Source of the DNA: a virus
DNA length: 27,159 nt
IMG/VR virus record: IMGVR_UViG_3300033149_005796
Coordinates: 1-27,159 of that record
Strand: one strand, 5' to 3'
In this document: positions 1 to 8,025 of the stretch, piece by piece
Position numbering within the stretch: the first letter of the stretch is position 1
Layout of the letters: each line of letters starts with the position of its first letter
Position numbers and translations under genes: made by a program
Notes under the pieces: model-generated
The model's input: the letters and a program-made list of their open reading frames with translations, nothing else
What the model was told of the DNA's origin: nothing
Database searches by the model: none

Positions 1-1192
1 TAGGGTCAACAATACCAACAGAGTTTGTTTTATAAGTTGTTACTATTTCATCAGCAAGAATAGAAGTTCTGGTACTATTATTACCAAGAACAGCTATACC
101 AGCATCTTTAAGTTCTTCGGTTTCAACTTGTGTAAATTCCTGTCCAATATCAATAATAGGCAGATTTACAAAAGGTGTATTCATATAAGGTAAACTTGCA
201 AGAGCCGTTCCTCCAAATGAATCTAAAGCACCAAATGTTGCACCCGGTGTTATAGCAGCTATTGATACATCCTCAGTAAGTCTTAATGAGCGAAGTGCCG
301 CGAACTCAGAAGCAATATTATTATTTAATTCAAATAATGCGGAGCCCTTATATAAGTCTTCATTAACAGTTCTATTTGCAAGGAAAACCAAAGATAATTG
401 ATTCTGTGCAGTTCCAGCTATTTTTAAATTAGCAAATGTTTCAGTCCTACTAGTTATAGCAACTCCATCAAGAACATTATTATCAACATTCCATCTTGGC
501 TCTAAAAATGATGTAACATCCGATAATGTATAAGTTGAAGGCCATACAATTGTTTGATAACGAATTAGTTCAATAGGGTCAAATAGTCCTGTGAGACTAG
601 GGTTATTAGCACCACCTGACATTGCTGTAACTGTTACCGTAACGCCAGCAATATCATTCTGAGATTCTAAACCTATTCCATTTCCTTCTAATCCTCCATT
701 CTTTGAAGTGATTGTAACAGTTCCAGTAGTATTGGAAGAAGTAAATGGTGCAGCTGTATCTGTGGTAATGGCTGCAACTAAAGCATCGCCAATAATTGTT
801 GCTGAATCACCTTGCGCTACTGCAATAGTATAAGAATGATTTGCTCTTGAACCAATATTTATTATATATGTACCGGCAACTGAGGCTGATCCAGAAAAAG
901 CAATAGTTCCTGTTGCCTGCACTGCACTGCCATCATCTTCAAGAGCAATAGCATCAAATCTTGTAACTTGGTTTAAAGCTTTAGCTGCTTTTACCATCCC
1001 AGCAAGCATTGAACCTTCACCGAAAAGCCCATCTTCTGCTCCTCCGTTTTCAATAGATTCTGTGAGTTCACCAATCTTTGCAGTACCACTAGGTAGCAAC
1101 TGACCTATGAATAAAACTTTCTGTGGTGCGTTAGATTGCGTTAGTTGAGCAGGTAAGATATTTAATGTAATATCTGGCTGAGATACTGGCAT
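1..1192 (-). CDS. Contractile tail sheath protein, Mu gpL-like (3' end off the window)
   Basis: The reading frame is open from an ATG at 1192 to the left edge, giving 397 codons without a stop. The N-terminus (MPVSQPDITLNILPAQ) and the stretch FGEGSMLAGMVKAAKA match the start of Mu gpL-type tail sheath subunits, and the last visible residues (TTYKTNSVGIVDP) match the conserved sheath C-terminal region, so most of the gene is probably present. A Ser/Thr/Gly-rich beta segment follows at about residues 95-200. The sheath polymerises around the tail tube and contracts at infection, which implies a myovirus-type virion. It lies just after a DUF2635-like small gene and a tail-terminator-like gene, the Mu order gp37-gp38-L. 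Family assignment is from recognised sequence pattern; the tail-tube gene should lie just left of the window. Confidence 0.88.
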   Translation of the reverse strand, partial: MPVSQPDITLNILPAQLTQSNAPQKVLFIGQLLPSGTAKIGELTESIENGGAEDGLFGEGSMLAGMVKAAKALNQVTRFDAIALEDDGSAVQATGTIAFSGSASVAGTYIINIGSRANHSYTIAVAQGDSATIIGDALVAAITTDTAAPFTSSNTTGTVTITSKNGGLEGNGIGLESQNDIAGVTVTVTAMSGGANNPSLTGLFDPIELIRYQTIVWPSTYTLSDVTSFLEPRWNVDNNVLDGVAITSRTETFANLKIAGTAQNQLSLVFLANRTVNEDLYKGSALFELNNNIASEFAALRSLRLTEDVSIAAITPGATFGALDSFGGTALASLPYMNTPFVNLPIIDIGQEFTQVETEELKDAGIAVLGNNSTRTSILADEIVTTYKTNSVGIVDP

Positions 1193-1210
1193 GGCAAATC
1201 CTTATGGTTT

Positions 1211-1405
1211 TCATTTCTTTTTACCATCAGATTTTGCCTTATTTGTATTTTCCAATAATTCAAGACAATTGTCAATTAGTGAATCTTTTAATCTATTACG
1301 CCATTCACGAACAAGGGGAATACCTTTTTTATCAACAGCAATATCGATAATTTCTCCTTTTTTAAAGCCGTGCATATTTAGATTTAATTTAACTTTAATT
1401 TTCAT
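1211..1405 (-). CDS. Small DUF2635-like tail protein
   Basis: A 64-residue basic protein with the core FKKGEII...VDKKGIPL followed by EWRNRLKDS. A short 'value, Gly, then W-R-x-R-L-x-D' pattern is typical of DUF2635 (Mu gp38) proteins, which sit immediately upstream of the tail sheath gene, as here. The C-terminus is Lys-rich. The function of this family is not established; the position supports a tail assembly role. The start is supported by GGAG nine bases upstream. Assignment rests more on synteny than on similarity. Confidence 0.6.
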   Translation of the reverse strand: MKIKVKLNLNMHGFKKGEIIDIAVDKKGIPLVREWRNRLKDSLIDNCLELLENTNKAKSDGKKK

Positions 1406-1414
1406 AATAATCTC

Positions 1415-2779
1415 CTAATATTCTAAATTAAATGAGTCATCAGTAATTGTTGGTGTAATTTCATTAATCATTTTCATATCAATACATCTAAATGGAACAT
1501 CATACGTACTTTCTACAGTATCATTATATGTTACATCTCCAGTTATTTGAAATTCAAACTGGTGCAATAAGTATCCACTATTATCTTCAAATATTCTATT
1601 TTGTACAGGCACTACAGAGCCAACAATATCACATTCACTTAAATCATTCGGGAAGTTAAATCGAAGGAGTGCTTTGTATAAGTACCTTTTAACATCTACC
1701 ATTAAATCACGAGCCATGCGTGAGGCAATCTCATTTGTTACTGGCGTGAAAACATAAACGCTAAAATTTCTAATTTCTGTTAATCTATAATCGTTTTCAT
1801 TACTAACCCTTGAGGCAACACTATCATTCTGAGTATTTCTGTCTTTGCTGGTTATTTCATCATCAAGAGTTACGTAAGCCCATAATTGGTTTGTATTAAG
1901 CTGAGTATAAGAATTTCTTCCCCTCTCAATCGTAGCAATACCACTTATTCTAGGGTTAGTATATAATGATGCACTTCCCACAGCCGGACTATTTGGCTCT
2001 ATACCAGTTTCAAGCTCATACGTAAGAGTTGTAGGGTCTATGACTGTTATTTCATATCTTCCGTTATATCCTTTATTTAGATACTGTCTCTGCAAAACAA
2101 TAGGGCTTCCACTTGCAGGGGAAGTAGGGGTTTGTGATGTTGTAAAAAAGAAAACATAATCATTTTGAATAGCATTCACTTTCATTGTAAAAGCAAAAGG
2201 CTGGTCAATTGTATCAGGATTTCCTCCAACTTCAAAACTAAACCCCGTTACGTTAGGTACGGCTGTTACATTCTTAATTCCGTTATATTCGGCAATTGGT
2301 GAGCCATAAATTTCAACCTGAAAGTTATTGCCCGCTATAAAACCATGCTCTTGAAGAGTTTTAACCGTGGCAATATTATTAACTCTCTCAATTGTAAGAA
2401 TATCAATAACTGGTGCTATATTATAATTTTTGGTTCCATCATTATTTGAAATGTATGTATTATGCGTGCCGTTGTAATCTGGCTCAGTTGCACCGTCTAT
2501 TTCAACAGTATCAAACCTCCCCTTTGTTATATCATTTTTTTCATTAGTAATAACAGTAACAATATCATCCCTTCTAGTCATAGAAATTATCGAAACAGGT
2601 TCTTTTGCCCCAACAATATTGGCGTAATTTCCTGTTACCAGATTATGAGCACCACTAGTTGTCGCCGTGACTATAGAGCCAGAACGGGTAAGTGAAATAA
2701 TACTGACTGTTGTATTGAATAAGTCAGTTTGAGTTGGTAATACTGATTGTAATTGAAAAACTATATCTTGAATTTTCAT
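1415..2779 (-). CDS. Tail terminator-like protein (Mu gp37 position) with repeated beta domains
   Basis: 454 residues. The first ~30 residues (MKIQDIVFQLQ) and the last ~170 (RNFSVYVFTPVT...LFQ-type hydrophobic strands, RCIDMKMINEITP) look like one small phage tail-terminator fold. Between them are at least three related segments beginning VSIISLTRSG, VSIISMTRRD and IDILTIERVN, each about 50-65 residues and, in two cases, ending with YNGT or YNGI. These resemble the small beta modules (GLxxGDxVxIxG...YNGxF) common in phage tail proteins. Family terminators are usually under 200 residues, so the extra modules probably decorate the head-tail joint. It overlaps the upstream gene by four bases (ATGA), implying translational coupling. 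Gp37 homology is inferred from gene order. Confidence 0.6.
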   Translation of the reverse strand: MKIQDIVFQLQSVLPTQTDLFNTTVSIISLTRSGSIVTATTSGAHNLVTGNYANIVGAKEPVSIISMTRRDDIVTVITNEKNDITKGRFDTVEIDGATEPDYNGTHNTYISNNDGTKNYNIAPVIDILTIERVNNIATVKTLQEHGFIAGNNFQVEIYGSPIAEYNGIKNVTAVPNVTGFSFEVGGNPDTIDQPFAFTMKVNAIQNDYVFFFTTSQTPTSPASGSPIVLQRQYLNKGYNGRYEITVIDPTTLTYELETGIEPNSPAVGSASLYTNPRISGIATIERGRNSYTQLNTNQLWAYVTLDDEITSKDRNTQNDSVASRVSNENDYRLTEIRNFSVYVFTPVTNEIASRMARDLMVDVKRYLYKALLRFNFPNDLSECDIVGSVVPVQNRIFEDNSGYLLHQFEFQITGDVTYNDTVESTYDVPFRCIDMKMINEITPTITDDSFNLEY

Positions 2780-3237
2780 GCTTGAGTTATCCCTTTTTTT
2801 ATTTCTCTCTCAAAATGAGCAATAATATTGCGATTATTACCATCTATAGAAGGTCTTAAATATGGCCTTGGTTCCAAGTTCCCTTTGGGATTTCCAAGCT
2901 CTAATGCTCTTGCATAATCTGTTTCTGCACCAAATTCCATTTCATTGCCTCCGCCATGCACCAGAAAATCTATTGACCTTCTTAGTTGTCCTGTTAAGTT
3001 TGCTGGTGCCTCTTCAGGAGCTGATGCAATATGCGTACGCCTCCGTCCATTTCTATATATAACATATGTACGCCCTGTTTTTGGTCTTTCTAAGATTGAA
3101 GCTCTTGAATCAGCCAATAAATCTTTACCAATTTTATAAAACGCTTGACGACTTGCTCTTTTAGTAAGCTTGCTTATGTTTTGCAGCTGAACTTCAAACT
3201 TTCGATTATTAGGTGATGCAGTTACTCTAATTGACAT
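2776..3237 (-). CDS. HK97 gp10-like neck/tail completion protein
   Basis: 153 residues. Typical features of the HK97-gp10 family are visible: an early helix rich in basic residues (KLTKRASRQAFYKIGKDL), a central SAPEEAPANLTGQLRRSI loop, then ETDYARALELGNPKG and a PRPYLRPSI motif near the C-terminus, where full-length homologues end with a helix. Members join tail to head or complete the tail. It shares a TAATG junction with the upstream gene and an ATGA overlap with the downstream one, so it is part of a compact connector operon. Confidence 0.85.
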   Translation of the reverse strand: MSIRVTASPNNRKFEVQLQNISKLTKRASRQAFYKIGKDLLADSRASILERPKTGRTYVIYRNGRRRTHIASAPEEAPANLTGQLRRSIDFLVHGGGNEMEFGAETDYARALELGNPKGNLEPRPYLRPSIDGNNRNIIAHFEREIKKGITQA

Positions 3238-3617
3238 TATGAATAATTAACCGGTTTAGTGTTATCTCCACGTTCAGTGCATTGAATTATTAGATATTTA
3301 TTTTCTTCATTAAGATTAATAATACGCTCAATCTTAAAATATTTATTATTATAATTAACATTATTTACAATAGTAACACCTGTAATATATCTAATTGTAA
3401 ATTCATGGGTCATTAAGGTATTTAAGTTAGTACCATCAAATGCTTCAACACCTTGTTTGGTTTCTATTTTAGCCTTAACAGTCATGAATGTTGTAATATC
3501 AATAGAGTGGTCAGGACTATTACCTGCTGGTGGTTCTTGAACCCTTGTTTCAATCGTTATAGGGTACTTTAACTGTCCACTTGGAATTTTGGATTTACAT
3601 GGGTCAGGGCATGGCAT
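3237..3617 (-). CDS. Head closure (head-tail joining) protein
   Basis: 126 residues, beta-rich, size and layout of SPP1 gp16/HK97 gp9-type head closure proteins. SGQLKYPITIETRVQEP near the N-terminus is the usual 'G-x-L...I.I...' opening, and HEFTIRYITGVT followed by a strand with YFKIERIINLNEENKYLIIQC is the typical C-terminal half. It would plug the portal-adaptor channel before tail attachment. It sits between the adaptor and the gp10-like gene, the canonical order. The Cys-Pro-rich first ten residues are unusual. Confidence 0.8.
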   Translation of the reverse strand: MPCPDPCKSKIPSGQLKYPITIETRVQEPPAGNSPDHSIDITTFMTVKAKIETKQGVEAFDGTNLNTLMTHEFTIRYITGVTIVNNVNYNNKYFKIERIINLNEENKYLIIQCTERGDNTKPVNYS

Positions 3618-3618
3618 A

Positions 3619-4227
3619 TCAACAAGCTATCCTTATTATTCTATATTGATTTAATATCGCGTAAATCTCTTGTGGAAGATTACAACAATCACAGTCACCT
3701 CTGTTCTCATATAAATAAGCAACAATCATCATTATTGCCTGTTTAATTGCTACTGGAATATCTTCAGGTTCCTGACCTGCAACAAAAGTTATTAATATTG
3801 CTTGTCTTATATTATAAGTATTAGGCCAGCTTGAATCACTAAATAGTTCAATTCCCGCATCCCGGCCTTGAGTAGCAGTAGTTACAAGATAATTGGTATT
3901 TGAAAAAATCAAACGAGGGTCTGATTTATTCCAATCACTAGGATAATATTCAACGCTAGTGACTGATTGAAGAGGCCTTTTTGCTATGGAAATAAAATTA
4001 CCAATAGGAAAGTTACTAAGAAACAAACCCCATGTTTGAGTTACTAATACTCTTCCTAAATATTTCTCAACAAATTCAGTAGCTGTACCAATTAAAGTTG
4101 TAAGCAATGCATCATCTTCATTACCAGTTATATTTAATTGAAGTTTCACCTCATCTAATGTTACAGGAAATTCGCTTGGTGGAGTTATTAAAGTATATTC
4201 ATAGTTACATGAGTTATAGCAGTACAT
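3619..4227 (-). CDS. Head-tail connector / adaptor, gp6-like
   Basis: 202 residues. The segment FPVTLDEVKLQLNI...DDALLTTLIGTATEFVEKYLGR is the signature helical start of phage gp6-like adaptors, followed by the strand LVTQTWGLFL and a 'RPLQSVTSVEYY' motif. The C-terminal helix QAIMMIVAYLYENRGD is also typical. It docks under the portal ring. A GAGGA ribosome site lies eight bases before the ATG, and a good promoter plus a terminator of the previous unit lie directly upstream, so this gene probably starts its own tail-connector transcript. Confidence 0.87.
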   Translation of the reverse strand: MYCYNSCNYEYTLITPPSEFPVTLDEVKLQLNITGNEDDALLTTLIGTATEFVEKYLGRVLVTQTWGLFLSNFPIGNFISIAKRPLQSVTSVEYYPSDWNKSDPRLIFSNTNYLVTTATQGRDAGIELFSDSSWPNTYNIRQAILITFVAGQEPEDIPVAIKQAIMMIVAYLYENRGDCDCCNLPQEIYAILNQYRIIRIAC

Positions 4228-4252
4228 TTTAAATCCTCTTATAATTATTACT

Positions 4253-4280
4253 ATTATACTAAGATTTTAATAATTCACAA
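4253..4280 (-). promoter_or_regulatory. Promoter for the head-tail connector and tail operon
   Basis: On the minus strand TTGTGA (4280-4275), a 16-base spacer and a perfect TATAAT (4258-4253). It lies between the terminator hairpin at 4286-4320 and the adaptor ATG at 4227, about 25 bases before the start codon. Confidence 0.65.
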
Positions 4281-4285
4281 ATGGT

Positions 4286-4320
4286 AAAAAAAATACCCGC
4301 CAAAGGTTAAATGGCGGGTA
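4286..4320 (-). terminator. Rho-independent terminator
   Basis: A perfect 8-bp stem (TACCCGCC / GGCGGGTA, 4294-4301 with 4313-4320) and an 11-base loop, followed on the minus strand by eight T residues (4293-4286). It would end the transcript coming from the capsid and fibre genes. Confidence 0.88.
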
Positions 4321-4422
4321 ATTCCGGCATGTTCAATGCCTCCAACAACATATGAGGGGGGCTAAAGTGCAATGGGATGCAAGAAAGGTAGCCCTCAAAT
4401 GAGTCTTTATTGTACAGATTTT
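4321..4422 (-). other. Non-coding stretch with two further hairpins
   Basis: Besides the terminator, the 195-base gap 4228-4422 contains a 5-bp hairpin GGCAT/ATGCC (4326-4330 with 4336-4340) and a longer pairing GGGCTA/TAGCCC (4359-4364 with 4389-4394, extendable with a G-T pair). They form a folded 3' trailer on the minus-strand transcript. No coding gene is supported here. Confidence 0.4.
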
Positions 4423-4626
4423 TTATATATTTTTCAATAGAGAAAGATTATTTCGTTGCAAATTTTCAACATGGCATTTTGCCGCATGTTCAAGTTCAGC
4501 TTTTAACAGTGAATGTTCAGGCTCTTGGATAGGTATCATTTCTTCAAAGTTATCTTCTAATTCTTGCTCAAACTCATCAAGCTCAGGATAATCCATTTCT
4601 TCTTTAGTTGTTTCTAAATCTTTCAT
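4423..4626 (-). CDS. Small acidic protein of unknown function
   Basis: 67 residues, very rich in Glu and Asp in the first half (EEMDYPELDEFEQELEDN) with a more helical, neutral C-terminal half ending NNLSLLKNI. No family recognised. It starts immediately after the stop of the 393-residue gene (one base between) and is the last gene before the terminator, so it is the tail of the capsid/fibre transcript. Confidence 0.6.
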   Translation of the reverse strand: MKDLETTKEEMDYPELDEFEQELEDNFEEMIPIQEPEHSLLKAELEHAAKCHVENLQRNNLSLLKNI

Positions 4627-4627
4627 T

Positions 4628-5809
4628 CTAAGCTACTAATGTAATTGTTTTGCCCTCATTTGCAGATGCATCATCTCTAAAGCCAACAATAACAAAACCC
4701 TCGCCAACTGTGGAGCTAGTAGCAAAATTATTATTGCCTGTCTTGTGCACAACTTCATTATGCAGCGTTATTCCAAGACCGCTTACTCCTGCTACTCTCG
4801 ATCTTAATTCGCCATTAGTCAATGTGTAAGTAATAACTGCATAAGAGTCACTGGGGCACGTAACACTCAATGAGGTTATATCATTAAGTGTAAAATCAAC
4901 AATAGTTCCGAGGCTCGGAGGAGAACCTGTATTTAGTGCAACCTGAGCTTGTCCTTTGCTATTTGTTTCATCATGCCATACAAATATAGCCTTATCGCCT
5001 TCTAAGGCAGATGCATTTATTTTACTGAAAACAGCATTTGTTGGTGCTGGTTGAGAATCAGGAAATGAAAGTTGCGAACCGTCATTAATTCCTCTGAAAT
5101 ATACATAAGGTGTAAATGGTGCTTGCTCAAATGCTGCACTTCCTATGACCTCGTCATTTCCAACTCCGGCCAAAGCTCCACCTGTAACCACTAGACCAAG
5201 GAAAGGTGTTTCTTGGTGAACTGTTATAATTCCATTTTCTTGTGAGCAATACCATGTAGTTGCTTCGTCTGTTAAATCTGTATATCCAGCTCCAAATGAA
5301 AAAGGAGTTATTGAAGCGGCAAATGAAATCTTTCCGCCAATGACCTCAAGTGTTTTTGTATCTGTGAGTGTAACTGAATTAGAAGTTATTCTTATAATTC
5401 CGACCTTAAATTCTGTAGAAGTTTGATATTGGAAACACACTAGATTATTATTTAATGATGAAGCAGTAATAGCATAAACTGCGCTCGCTTCAATTAAAGT
5501 TTCTGCACCAAAAGAAACATTGCCAGATCCATCATGGTTTATAACTCTTCCGTAAAGGAAGGTATCAGTGGCTCTATAGAGCATAACACTTTTTAGGTCA
5601 TTTATTCTTACTAAACTTGTTAAATCATCATTCGGAGCAGGAGTGGTTGAAATCTTTGAAGTAAAATTCACTTCAGAAGTATCTGAGGTACCATCATAGG
5701 TACTCCAGTCAATTGTTGATGCAGGTGGAAACCACAATTCTACCTGAGCAGGAGGTGGTAAATCTCCATCGGCAATGGCTGAAGATAACAATGCTAACTT
5801 AAATGACAT
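4628..5809 (-). CDS. Large beta-rich putative virion surface/fibre protein
   Basis: 393 residues of almost continuous alternating beta strands with Gly/Ser/Thr/Asn turns; no membrane segments. Repeating blocks of roughly 45-50 residues (for example FLYGRVINHDGSGNVSFG, FKVGIIRITSN, GQAQVALNTG) give the look of a propeller or beta-helix, but no family is recognised. The N-terminus carries a PPPAQVELWFPP proline segment that could anchor it. It lies next to a fibre-like gene in the virion block, which makes a structural or receptor-binding role likely. Function is inferred from location and composition only. Confidence 0.6.
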   Translation of the reverse strand: MSFKLALLSSAIADGDLPPPAQVELWFPPASTIDWSTYDGTSDTSEVNFTSKISTTPAPNDDLTSLVRINDLKSVMLYRATDTFLYGRVINHDGSGNVSFGAETLIEASAVYAITASSLNNNLVCFQYQTSTEFKVGIIRITSNSVTLTDTKTLEVIGGKISFAASITPFSFGAGYTDLTDEATTWYCSQENGIITVHQETPFLGLVVTGGALAGVGNDEVIGSAAFEQAPFTPYVYFRGINDGSQLSFPDSQPAPTNAVFSKINASALEGDKAIFVWHDETNSKGQAQVALNTGSPPSLGTIVDFTLNDITSLSVTCPSDSYAVITYTLTNGELRSRVAGVSGLGITLHNEVVHKTGNNNFATSSTVGEGFVIVGFRDDASANEGKTITLVA

Positions 5810-5824
5810 ATTTACTACTCATTA

Positions 5825-6052
5825 TTATGCCTGATTATAAATATAATTACAATTTTCTACAATATTATCTAATATTGCTTTATCTGCGGGATTTAACTCA
5901 TTTGTAAAGAATATGTAGAGTATAGCTGTAGATTGTTTCCATGAACAATACTCAATTGATTTATTGGTCATAACAGAAGTTCCGACCTCAGCTAATATAC
6001 CTGAAGTATTTTTTCTTTCTGTAATATCATTATATTGGTATTCAAATAACAT
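5825..6052 (-). CDS. Small hypothetical protein in the fibre cluster
   Basis: 75 residues: an N-terminal FEYQYNDITER segment, a hydrophobic strand (STAILYIFF) in the middle and a helical end (NPADKAILDNIVENCNYIYNQ). Two Cys residues. Not recognised. It starts three bases after the stop of the fibre-like gene, so it is probably co-translated with it; a chaperone or accessory subunit is possible but not shown. Confidence 0.55.
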   Translation of the reverse strand: MLFEYQYNDITERKNTSGILAEVGTSVMTNKSIEYCSWKQSTAILYIFFTNELNPADKAILDNIVENCNYIYNQA

Positions 6053-6055
6053 AAA

Positions 6056-6832
6056 TTACCCCGCTATTAATTCTGCAATTATTGTAACTTGCTTAATATA
6101 TGCTGTATCAGTTCCATCTGGTTGCCTAAAGTTTATTTCATAAGTTTTAGCGCCAGCTGTAATAGTATCAATTCTTTGAGGTGTATAAGCCATTACTTGT
6201 AACTGCGAAACTCCGTCAGTAAATTCAACCTCACAATTTTCACTATTATCATCTGAAGTACAAGTTGCATACCATGTAAATCTATAAGTGCCAGCAATTG
6301 CCGTAAAATTAAGTGTAACTTTATTTTGGAAAGTGGAACTTGTGGTACTTGATTCTGTTTGATCTGTAACATAACCAAAAGGCGGCATTAATCCAGCATT
6401 AGTAGAACTTACAAGTGGGATTATAGCATTGGTTCCTTGATCGTTTGTTATCTCACCTTGTGTAGGGTTTGCAACGTATGTTAAATTAACATTATCTTCT
6501 GTTGCAAGTAAACCTGCATCAGAGATAGTGGCCATTACTTGAGTGCCAGTATGATTAGCTCTATCCAATAAAAAAGCATCAGTCTGGTTGGCTGTTGCGC
6601 CACTTTCAACGGATGCAAGTTTAGTTTCATCAGCATCAGTAAAGGCATTTGTATCAGCATTTGATTCATATAAAGCTTTAACTTCTGAAGCTGTTAAAGA
6701 AGTAACAGCTTTAACCTGAGAAAATGTAGCCTTTTTTGTGATTTCAGAATCTGAAATATCACTAATAGGGAGTTCATCCGCTAATTCTAGCGAAGCAACA
6801 GGTGATAAATCCTTTATTTGTTTTGTTGTCAT
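6056..6832 (-). CDS. Tail-fibre-like protein
   Basis: 258 residues. It opens with TKQIKDLSPVASLELADELPISD, a repeat-type attachment segment seen in collar, fibre and other appendage proteins, followed by ALYESNADTNAFTDADE and KLASVESGATANQTD, the 'TKLxxIExGATAxQTD' linker common in phage tail fibres. The C-terminal ~100 residues are beta-rich (FTAIAGTYRFTWYATC...EVEFTDG...AYIKQVTIIAELIAG), plausibly a trimeric tip. It shares a TAATG junction with the upstream gene. Role as an appendage is well supported by motif; receptor unknown. Confidence 0.75.
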   Translation of the reverse strand: MTTKQIKDLSPVASLELADELPISDISDSEITKKATFSQVKAVTSLTASEVKALYESNADTNAFTDADETKLASVESGATANQTDAFLLDRANHTGTQVMATISDAGLLATEDNVNLTYVANPTQGEITNDQGTNAIIPLVSSTNAGLMPPFGYVTDQTESSTTSSTFQNKVTLNFTAIAGTYRFTWYATCTSDDNSENCEVEFTDGVSQLQVMAYTPQRIDTITAGAKTYEINFRQPDGTDTAYIKQVTIIAELIAG

Positions 6833-7191
6833 TATGTAACTACTTTAGGAATTATTTTAAATGTTCTATCGGCTGCTTCAGCACTTCCGGTTTTAATCTT
6901 TAAAAACCTTATGCCATAAAATGCAGCTATATCTCTTAATGTTACATAGGAACCTCCTATAATATCTACTGATATAACTGATCTCGTTTCATCATAAACA
7001 TCATTAAAATTAATTCCATCCGAGCTTTGCTGAAACGATATGCTTGTTGATGTAATTCCAGCAGGTATTTCTATACCCGCAGGTGTGCACTGGAATAAAT
7101 CTATAGCTTCGCTTAAGTCATCATCTACAGAAATATCTATTATAGCTTCTATTGGTTTTATAATAGTTGCATAATTTTTTGCTTCACTCAT
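6832..7191 (-). CDS. Beta-sandwich-like virion-associated protein
   Basis: 119 residues, strongly beta-patterned, with SISFQQSSDGINFNDVYDE in the middle and YGIRFLKIKTGSAEAADR near the end, an arrangement common in small phage beta-sandwich or discoidin-like proteins (compare 'FLRLRsG...'). No family is firmly recognised. It lies between the Lys-rich gene and the fibre-like gene and may be a capsid or appendage accessory. Confidence 0.55.
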   Translation of the reverse strand: MSEAKNYATIIKPIEAIIDISVDDDLSEAIDLFQCTPAGIEIPAGITSTSISFQQSSDGINFNDVYDETRSVISVDIIGGSYVTLRDIAAFYGIRFLKIKTGSAEAADRTFKIIPKVVT

Positions 7192-7208
7192 TTCTTTATC
7201 CTATTAGA

Positions 7209-7475
7209 TTATTTCTCTTTATTAGCTGTAGATTGTTTGTTTTCTTTCAGGCTCTTATCTTCTTTTGTTTCTTTTTTTGAAGGTTTAAAAGCTTTATTCT
7301 CTTTAACAGGATTATCTGCTTTAGCTTCTGGTTTCTTTAATTCATCAACTACTTTGTAATGTTTAAGTCTTTCAATATAACTTTCATCACCTGTTAACTT
7401 ATCACCTTTTTTTAACGTTTTATTTTTTGTTAATGAAGTTGCAATCTTAAAGTCTTTATTCACTGTATATGGCAT
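7209..7475 (-). CDS. Lys-rich small protein with SH3-like start
   Basis: 88 residues from the ATG at 7475, chosen over an in-frame ATG at 7520 because AGAGG lies six bases upstream of 7475 and the earlier start would be inside a terminator-like hairpin. Residues ~1-45 (YTVNKDFKIATSLTKNKTLKKGDKLTG) look like a small beta barrel similar to phage 'head fibre or decoration' small proteins; residues ~50-88 are a low-complexity Lys/Glu/Asn/Pro tail. Function unknown. Confidence 0.6.
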   Translation of the reverse strand: MPYTVNKDFKIATSLTKNKTLKKGDKLTGDESYIERLKHYKVVDELKKPEAKADNPVKENKAFKPSKKETKEDKSLKENKQSTANKEK

Positions 7476-7489
7476 AATATCCTCTAATA

Positions 7490-7518
7490 AATTCAAAATA
7501 GGGAGGGTTGCCCCTCCC
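7490..7518 (-). terminator. Terminator-like hairpin after the decoration gene
   Basis: Perfect 7-bp GC stem GGGAGGG/CCCTCCC (7501-7507 with 7512-7518), 4-base loop. On the minus strand it is followed by TATTTTG, a weak T tract, so it may act as a partial terminator that lowers expression of genes beyond the capsid. Confidence 0.55.
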
Positions 7519-7525
7519 AAAACAG

Positions 7526-7951
7526 TTATGCTGATAAGCCAGTTATTGGTAATAATTCACCTTTTTTAGCTACAACAGAAACTATAACAGACCCAAGAGT
7601 TGTAGCGGTTGAAACCATTCTTAACTGGATGTATCTTTTAGTGCCAACAACTCCCAAAGATTTTAAAACTTCAGTAGTAGTAGTCGCTCCTGAAATTGTA
7701 GCACCCGCTTCAGTGCCAATAAGATTTTTATCAGCAAGAGCAGTAGCGCCACTCATTCCAGGATCATCACTTTCATAGATTGCAGGGGTAAAAGTACCAT
7801 CGTTATATTCACCGGCAAAAATGAAGAAAACAATGCCTGAATCATAATCATCAGTATCAATTATCGTTCCGCTAGTAGTTGTATCAGTTATGATAACTTC
7901 ATTAAAAGCTATTTGCCCTTCTAAATTACTTCTTATATCTCTTGTAGGCAT
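7526..7951 (-). CDS. Decoration-like capsid-associated protein (paralogue of 22510-22914)
   Basis: 141 residues, beta-rich. It sits straight after the major capsid gene, the usual site of a head decoration protein. It shares blocks along its whole length with the plus-strand protein at 22510: RD..SN.E...AFN, IID, DG..TP..YE, LIG, LG..G.KRY..L and a closing K..LL. No signal peptide or catalytic motif is visible. Homologues of this type are usually annotated only as hypothetical phage proteins, so decoration is inferred from position and size. Confidence 0.7.
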   Translation of the reverse strand: MPTRDIRSNLEGQIAFNEVIITDTTTSGTIIDTDDYDSGIVFFIFAGEYNDGTFTPAIYESDDPGMSGATALADKNLIGTEAGATISGATTTTEVLKSLGVVGTKRYIQLRMVSTATTLGSVIVSVVAKKGELLPITGLSA

Positions 7952-7990
7952 TTTATTATCCTTTCTTTAATAAATATTAATTATATTTGA

Positions 7991-8021
7991 ATAAGGTGGA
8001 GGAATAATCCCTCCACCTTAT
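7991..8021 (-). terminator. Strong hairpin after the major capsid gene
   Basis: Perfect 12-bp stem (ATAAGGTGGAGG with its complement, 7991-8002 and 8010-8021), 7-base loop, starting five bases past the capsid stop. The minus-strand side lacks a clean T run, so it may stabilise the capsid mRNA 3' end or terminate only partly. Confidence 0.6.
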
Positions 8022-8025
8022 TATG

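Noticed and set aside
2862-3139. Plus-strand frames opposite the gp10-like gene
   Set aside because: They lie antisense to a well-supported connector gene and show no start signal or family pattern.
4339-4440. Plus-strand CCAACAACATATGAGG followed by a 22-codon frame at 4372, like another cassette copy
   Set aside because: No TTGAC lies 38 bases upstream and the tiny peptide has no support; resemblance is limited to a short CAACAACA match.
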